49,935 bases of DNA, taken from contig NW_005434619.1 of assembly GCF_000315625.1 (NCBI RefSeq), positions 19,170 to 69,104 on the forward strand, given 5' to 3'. The notes below the pieces were generated by a model, which was not told the DNA's origin, searched no databases, and worked only from the letters and a program-made list of their open reading frames with translations. Position numbers and translations under genes: made by a program. Shown one piece after another: positions 40,983-49,935 of this stretch (positions within the stretch are counted from its first letter, which is position 1; each line of letters opens with the position of its first letter). The DNA is from Guillardia theta CCMP2712. Its lineage: Eukaryota; Cryptophyceae; Pyrenomonadales; Geminigeraceae.

Positions 40983-41651
40983 CTAGCTGCGATGCGGTGC
41001 TCCTCCACTCCCTCGAAGGTTCGCCTCCTCCAGAATCCTGAGGATCGATTCTGTGACTCGCTCTCTCTCTTGCTTCTCACGCGCAATGTCGGACCCGATG
41101 GTTTCCTTGAACTTGGACAACATCAAGATGATGTCGCGAGTCGACTCCTCTCTGATCTTGCTCTCGATCCTGATCATCTTCTGTATCTCCTCGGACGTGA
41201 TGTCAATCTTCTTCAGCAGGTGCTCCTCGACATTCCTCCATTTCTCTCGCTCTGCCTGGAGGTTTTCTACGATCATCCCCTTCAAAGCATATTGGTCCAC
41301 CTCATCGCCCCTTAACCTTTCTTGAGAATAGGATGCTGAACCTGCCTGCGCCTCGAGCGACAAGGAAAGGATCTTGTCGTTGACGAACTTCTCAAGTTTG
41401 GTCTCTGCTTCCTTGCGAGCAAGCCGCTCTAGATTGATGTCCAGGGACACAGCTCCCTCCAGCTTATGCAGATTCTTCTCGACCGTCTCCTTCATCATGG
41501 CGATTGATTCCTTCTCTGTGTCTGCAGCCTCTGAGAGCGCAAGGAACTTGCTCCTGTTTTCCTCAATGGAGCCCAGCACGGACTCTTCCAGAGCGCTGAC
41601 TCGGTCCTCAAGCATTGCGAGTCGCACGACAACATCTTCATCGTCATCCAT
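40983..41651 (-). CDS. SF-assemblin/beta-giardin-like coiled-coil protein
   Basis: 222 aa in one exon on the minus strand, starting MDDDEDVVVRLAMLEDRVSA. It is alpha-helical from about residue 10 to 210, with regular heptads and a Gly/Ser break near residue 115 (AGSASYSQERLRG). The final helix (SDIAREKQERERVTESILRI, then LEE) resembles the EREKRE-x-xEE-x-ILxLLE ending of SF-assemblins, which form the striated microtubule-associated fibres of flagellar roots. The length is shorter than typical SF-assemblin (about 270-300 aa), as the non-helical basic head is missing. A generic coiled-coil protein remains possible. The flagellar neighbour supports the call. Confidence 0.6.
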   Translation of the reverse strand: MDDDEDVVVRLAMLEDRVSALEESVLGSIEENRSKFLALSEAADTEKESIAMMKETVEKNLHKLEGAVSLDINLERLARKEAETKLEKFVNDKILSLSLEAQAGSASYSQERLRGDEVDQYALKGMIVENLQAEREKWRNVEEHLLKKIDITSEEIQKMIRIESKIREESTRDIILMLSKFKETIGSDIAREKQERERVTESILRILEEANLRGSGGAPHRS

Positions 41652-42072
41652 GTGTGAGCAGCGGGTTCCAACACTTAGAACAACAAGCGCGAGCTACGTG
41701 ACATGGCGGGGCGTTTCAGCTCCCTCGCGCCATGTTTACCGCCTGCCTGGCAACCGCTGGGACAAAGCAACGCATTTTTGATCTTTGATCACTACTGACT
41801 TATAAAACATCACTGAGGCGAGCTTGATTTATTAGAGTGCAAAAAAATAACCTGAAATTGTTTACTCAATAATGCCAAATATGTACCACATCCCCTCCCT
41901 GACCACTGCGCAGTTTGTGGTTTGCCATGCGGGACCCCGTCCTTCGTCCATGCGGCGGCAGAGCCTCAAGGGAGGGCGACTGTGTGCATGGCCAAGGGAC
42001 GGTCATGCTGAGAGACTAGTCATGAGAGCACGATCTAGTGGAAGAGACGCGCCCTCTTCCACTAGATCCGTC
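41652..42072. promoter_or_regulatory. Divergent promoter and 5' UTR with a perfect hairpin
   Basis: It separates the SF-assemblin-like gene (-) and the AASDH-like gene (+). An AT-rich part (41770-41870) is followed by a possible N-terminal coding extension or 5' UTR. Positions 42032-42046 (GATCTAGTGGAAGAG) and 42054-42068 (CTCTTCCACTAGATC) are perfect reverse complements around a 7-nt loop. The stem ends 4 nt before the ATG at 42073. Confidence 0.6.
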
Positions 42073-45000
42073 ATGGCAGATTTCAGACCAGCGGATTCTG
42101 AGGTCGTGCAAGAGCAGGGTTTGCCGGAGAGATTTGTCGTGCATGAAATGATTGTAGACAAACTTTTGATTGAAGCCGACGATGTTGCCATTGAAATCTA
42201 TCCTGATCAACGGCTTTCGCGACGAGAACTTCTCTCTAGAGCGTCAAACTCTTGTCTCCAATTGAAGTCCTTGGGCATCGAACCGGGTTCTTTTGTTGTC
42301 ACATGCGTGCAGAGCTATCCCTTATCCGTCATCGTCCATCTTTCCATCATAATGGCAGGAGCAGTGATAATTCCATGTGATCTGTCGCAACCAGGGGAGG
42401 TTAACTCTCAGATGCCTGAAGAAGTCGAGCATGTGCTATACGAGAACTGCCAGGTGAGATTCTCATTTGATGGTTCTAAACAGTTGAAAACTTTTGGAAG
42501 GAGAGAGTTGTGGAACGATTGATTCAAAACTCGAACGAGCGGAGGATGTTTGTCAATGTTTGTAGATTTCGTTATGAAGAGTCAAACAGAGATGCGTTGG
42601 ACTGTAGAGCTGCCATAGAAACCACAATCACAGCAAGCCATCTTTGCTGGTTTTTGAGACCCTTCTCTGTCGACACTACTTACATCAATTGCAGGGCATA
42701 TCCAACTTCCGGATCAACCAGCGGTACTTCTCGTTATGTCCTCGCCGAGCATCAATCAGTAGCAAACTACATCATCAACCATCCTGTTCTCGTAGAAGAG
42801 GCCAAGGGAGGCAGGCAGAAGAGGATTCTGCTCTGGTCGCCTTTTGTCTTTGATCCCTACGCTGGAGATGTTCTAGCTGCCCTCTATCATGGTGCAGTCT
42901 TGTGCCTGTGGGACGGCAAGCAGGAAGATCATAGGATTGAAGCCAACGAATGGAGGAGCAACTTTCTGCTGGGTTGCGCTGGAGCGTTGCAGGCAACGCG
43001 GGCGACTCACCTGTGCACGACTCCTTCGATCTTGAACTACATCGCCTACGAGCTACAAGCAACTGAGCCGAGGGAGCTCGAGGCGAAACTCCCTGACCTG
43101 TCTGTGGTTGGGGTAGGAGGCGAGATGACGAGTGGGAGCATGGTCTGACGAACATGCTCCTGATTCTCATGTGAATTCACTGCAGGTCAACTTGTGGGCA
43201 AGCTCGTTCGTGCTATTGAACCTGTATGGCTGTACAGAGTGCTGTGTGTATCAGAGCGCTCACAGGATGCGAAGCATTCACGATCGATGTATCGTAGGTA
43301 AGTCGTTCAACTGCGGAAGCTCTGGAACTGACAGGAGGTGCCTTACTTTCTCTGTTCCAATGGACCAGGTGACCCGCTCCCTCGCGTTGCTCTTGACATC
43401 GTAACGGTCTGCATGCAACCGTCTCAGCATGATGGTCGCGCAGGTCGATCGTTCAGGGCAGCCTTGTCCCGATGGTGCATTCGGCAGAATCCGAATCGCT
43501 GGGGTGCAGGTGGGCAGGGGATACCTTAGCGGAAAACAGGACGAGTGGGCGGGAGGGGAGCTGCCTGATCATGCAGTGTTTGCGATGACGCTCAGTGGGG
43601 AGAGATGTTTCATCACGAATGATCGAGGGGTTGTTGGTGAGGGAGGGAAAATTCGATTTGCTGGTCGAGAGGACGGCAACGTGGTATGGCTGTTGATGTG
43701 CCTGGTTGTGCGCTCATAAAATGTTGGAGATGAAATGCATGGGTGTCGGAATCGACGTCTCCCGGGTGAAATTTAATGTGATTGTGGTGTTGATGTGATT
43801 TTCGTCTCCCTGCAAGGTTGAGAGTGTCCTATCAGCGTCGCGATCTGTTTTGGCTGCTGCGGTCGGAGTGGAAGACCTTTCGCAGAATGGCGATCAGATA
43901 GTCCAGAGGCTTTTTGCCTTGGTCATCCCGCAAAGAGATGTGGACGAGGAACAAGTGAGAGTTTCGCTGATCGAAGAATGTGTAAGGAACCTCCCATCCC
44001 ATAGCATCCCATGGAAGGTATCGCCCATCGCACTACTCCATGACCTGGTTTTGACAAGAAAAGTTGCTCAGATCATGTTTGTGAAGACTTTGCCAACAAC
44101 CATGACAGGGAAGTTGGACAGAAGAAAGTTGACTCGATTCCTACAAGACTCAGTACTGCATTCTTGATGTCTGCTTCCTGGTCCAGTGAGTGGAGTTGTT
44201 CCAGGTCGGTGATTCGGACAAGAACAACACTATTCCTCTAGACAAGGTCGAAGATTGGGTGCGGGAAGAATGGGAGCGTTCTGTGGCAGGTTTGGAACCT
44301 TTGCAAGTCGGTAGACATGACATGTTCAAACAGGTTTTATGAAATGTCAGCCTGACAAAGCCGAGAGAGATGATCAGGCCTTTTACCTTGCCAGAGGGGG
44401 AAATTCCCTTAGTGCCATCCGGCTCGTCTCATGTTTACTGCATCGAAGAGGAAAGCTTCACAATGACGGACCGGGTAACCCAAGAGCAGATTTCATGCGT
44501 TTGCTTCAGATTGTCCTGCAACAACCGCGAGCAGAACTCATCAAGACTGTTCGGATCATGTTTGATGAGCCAATGCTTGCCAAGGTCCGTGAGGAATCTC
44601 ACAAGCGGAAAAGGGCTGATGTGGAAGAAACGAGTGTTGATGCCAGCCATAGAGTCTTGCGAGTGATCAAGGAAGGATGTTTGGAGTGGTGGGCTGGAGG
44701 TTGCTCGGCACATTCCAAGATAGAGTTTTCTGATTTCAGAACCAAGGCATTCAGCAAAGAGGTTGGTGTTGACATGTGGAAATATATGATGTGGCTAGAA
44801 GTTTTGTACTTTGAAGTGTGCCTCTGATATGAAACGGTTTCACAGGATCATTTATACTGCATGAAACAGTCCAAAAAGGCAAACCAGTTCCGAATACGTG
44901 AGAGTCCAGAGTTGTCTCCTGATAACGATTTAATCGTGAAGGATACAGCATACCTGTCAGGTTTCACCCTCCCTCCTGACTCCTCCTTGCTCAATGTACA

Positions 45001-47000
45001 CAGACATAACAAACAAGACGTACTTCATGCATGTGGTCTGGACCAACGACCTCGCCAAGTGTGTGGATTGCGCTCCTCTACTCCTCTCTTACGTCACGGA
45101 CGACACTAGCGTGCAGGTTCTCTGGATCCCCCCCCCCCCCCCCCCCTCCGCATTTTCTTCTCCTCCTCCTTGTCTCTGCCCCTCATCCTGCGCGACAGGT
45201 TGCGATCGCGTCCTCCCATGCTCACATCGTCAAGTGCATGTGTGTCCTCTCAGGGCAGACCCTCTGGTGTTCGAGAGTACGAGGAAGAGTAGAGGTTCGT
45301 CAGACTCCACCCTGTCAGGTCCTCTAACCCTCTGGCCTATCTTACTTCCACAGGGACCAGCTTCAATCAGCTCGGGAGGAAGGGTTGTTTTCGTGGGGAC
45401 TTACGCTAACAGCGTCTTTGGCATTGATGCGGCTTGCGGCGACATATTGCAGGTGTTCTGCACGGGAGATGCTGTCAAGGTCGATGATTGTGTCGACTTG
45501 AGTTGGGCTGTAACGAGGATGGCAGGGAGGGGTGAGGGTCGACAGAGCGTCAGGAATGTCTTTCTTCGGTTCACATGATGGGAAAATCAGAAGCCTCTGT
45601 CGGGTCGAGGGAAGGGAGGGTGCTCTGAGAGAGTGGAGATGGAATGTAAAGTTGAATGCGGTTTGACAGGTGTTGAACTCAGAGATGAAGTTATTTGTGA
45701 GATGGGAGAAGCTGTGTTCGGAGCTCCTGCTGTCTTGATGGAGAATGTACCTCGTTCATCATGTTTTGACCCATAAAGTGACGTCATGGCTGTTTCAGAA
45801 TGATATGAAGCTTGTTGCATGCTCCATCAAGGGTGCGCTAAACTTCTCCTCCCCTGTATCCATGTGTTTGAAATGATTGATCAGGAACAGTCAAGTGTAT
45901 CTCTAACTCATGTGGGACCGCCATGACGGTAATGGTGGCAAGAATCGCTTTCATCTGAACAACCTTTCTGTTCATCCTGGCCTGTCGTGATATCTCGTCT
46001 TGGTTGCTCCCAGGGATGGAAGTCAGAGTGGGCAGAAAGCTGTGCATCCCCGGTATCTCTGTCCTTCATTTGTTGCTTCTCCCATCGCATCTCCTTGCCC
46101 ATGAAACCTTCTCCTCAGATCTTCGCTTCTCCTTGCATCGATGTCGAGAGCTCCTCCAACATCTACATCGCGCATGCTGATGGAACTCTGAACAAGTTCA
46201 ACATCGAGGGTCACCTTGTAAGATGTCAAATCTCACTTTTGGTCCTTCGACCCCTAAACGCTCTCCGGTCGTTGGCAGGTCTGGAGTGTCAGAGCGGCAG
46301 GACCCATCTTCTATTCGCCACGAGTGAGCTCATTCGCGCTGCTCGAAGTTCAGCAGGGCGTGACATGTTCGCCCGGCAGGTGTTGGGAGGGTTTGTTTAC
46401 TTCGGCTGTCAACTTGGTTTCATCTACTCGGTGAGTTGAACTGACTTTGCGGCCCCCGGCTCATTCCTCCGGTCCCTTGAAGGTGAACAAGAGCGACGGG
46501 CAGGTCAGGTGGAAGCAAGCTCTGATCTCGGGATCTTCGTCTCCTGTACTTCCTCCCTCCTCCTGGTCACTCTCACCAGCCCCTCTCCCCCTCCAGGTCA
46601 CGGGGGCTCCGTGCTTGCACCGAGGAAGCAGCGGGACCTTTGGTATCTTCTGCAACAGTGACGGTCACGTTGTCATGGTCAAGTTAGAGTGAGAGCAGCG
46701 GACCGTTGGATGTGCGGGGTTGGCTGACTTGGATCCTTGAGCAGGGACGGGCAGCTGCTGGGGATGTTGAGACTGGGGGGAGAAACTTTCTCCTCCCCAG
46801 TGTTCATCCCCTCGCTCCTTCTCCCGCACTCTGAAAGGTTCACTACGTCTTTGTGGTCCCTGGTTGACTTCCTGCCTTGCAGCGGCAGCGTCGGCAGAGT
46901 GTTTGTGGGATGCAGAGACAACAACATGTACTGCATCTCGCTAGAGGGGCCTGTCGAGGGTGCGGCGCAAGACAGAGCAAGGACGGCAGTCGTGCCATGA
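42073..47000 (+). CDS. AASDH: AASDH/ACSF4-like protein: adenylation domain, carrier domain, PQQ propeller
   Basis: About a dozen or more exons. The adenylation part has an AYPTSGSTSGTSRYVLAEHQ nucleotide loop (exon from about 42694), NLYGCTECCVY (near 43215), GQPCPDGAFGRIRIAG and GYL (near 43450-43530), and the A10 Lys motif LPTTMTGKLDRRKL (near 44085). A carrier domain follows with the phosphopantetheine Ser in FYLARGGNSLSAIRLVS (near 44380-44430). The C-terminal half, in many short exons, is a PQQ-type beta-propeller: AKCVDCAPLL, VVFVGTYANSVFGIDAACGD, VRWKQ, GETFSSPVFIP and VFVGCRDNNMYCISLEG. This order is specific to animal AASDH (ACSF4), whose true substrate is unsettled. ATG 42073 (MADFR) fits the family start; an in-frame ATG at 41872 would add 67 Arg-rich residues, possibly a presequence. 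Introns near 42450-42694 and 43400-43440 are not resolved. Confidence 0.82.
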
Positions 47001-47031
47001 AAGTTTATCACTTAGCTCGCATGTCCTGCTC

Positions 47032-49767
<2,736 letters not shown>

Positions 49768-49935
49768 CTGGGATGAAGTGTAAGAGGAGAGGGAGGGGGG
49801 GGGGGGGGAGAGAGAGAGAGAGAGAGAGAGAGCTCAGGAAATCGGATTCGAATCGAGTGTTTATGTGTATTTTCAAGTTATTCTTGTAAAATTATTTAAA
49901 AAAATTTTAACTACTTATTTTCCATCTTTTCCTCA
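49768..49935 (-). other. Intron at the window edge with C-run and TC array
   Basis: On the gene strand, a TC array and a C run precede the acceptor of the RFSNDQDS exon. The rest is AT-rich. No upstream exon of the transporter is visible before the window ends. Confidence 0.6.

Overview
The window looks like nuclear DNA of a unicellular, flagellated eukaryote, most likely an alga. Genes sit on both strands and are interrupted by short GT-AG introns (about 45-220 nt). Base composition is mixed, with very GC-rich islands. Two neighbouring genes look flagellar: a DNAL4-type dynein light chain and an SF-assemblin-like coiled coil. A cryptophyte such as Guillardia is my best guess, but that rests on overall style and not on any diagnostic sequence. 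There is no sign of a bacterial operon, phage, CRISPR array, rRNA or transposase.

Layout: 1-2068 low-complexity and C-run DNA; 2069-4222 protein kinase with armadillo-like repeats (+); 4223-5729 a GC island, a G-run tract and a 0.57 kb GA/GACA array; 5730-7805 multi-exon coiled-coil gene (+); 8093-8866 Tim17-family NDUFA11/B14.7-like complex I subunit (-); 10269-16166 four-domain voltage-gated cation channel of about 1802 aa (+); 16167-20113 mostly non-coding, with a 37-bp duplication, a weak Cys-rich ORF, a long foldback hairpin and a G-run/GC-island composite; 20114-22603 aldo/keto reductase (-); 23474-24281 secretory-type Aha1 N-domain protein (+); 24460-26201 CYLD-like deubiquitinase with an inserted UBA (-); 26823-29274 coiled-coil protein (+), overlapping tail-to-tail with 29254-31079, an uncharacterised helical-repeat-like protein (-). 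The accessory-looking stretch 31080-40374 holds two copies of a tandem double Zn2Cys6 protein (33884-34351 and 38428-39090), GC islands with a shared inverted repeat, and several mini- and microsatellites. Then follow 40375-40835 dynein light chain (+), 40983-41651 SF-assemblin-like (-), 42073-47000 AASDH/ACSF4-like adenylation-carrier-PQQ protein (+), and 47032-49767 the C-terminal part of an ABCC-type transporter (-), whose 5' end lies beyond the window.

The genes do not form one pathway. Local arrangements that may matter are the convergent flagellar pair, several divergent promoters (26202-26822, 41652-42072, 22604-23473) and a 21-bp antisense overlap at 29254-29274. The most unusual items are the duplicated double Zn-cluster protein with sharp homology borders, the signal-peptide Aha1 protein, the perfect hairpin 4 nt before the likely AASDH start codon, the interleaved inverted repeats near 17.7 kb, and the recurring GC-island plus G-run composites. 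All exon models were built by eye from splice sites and reading frame.
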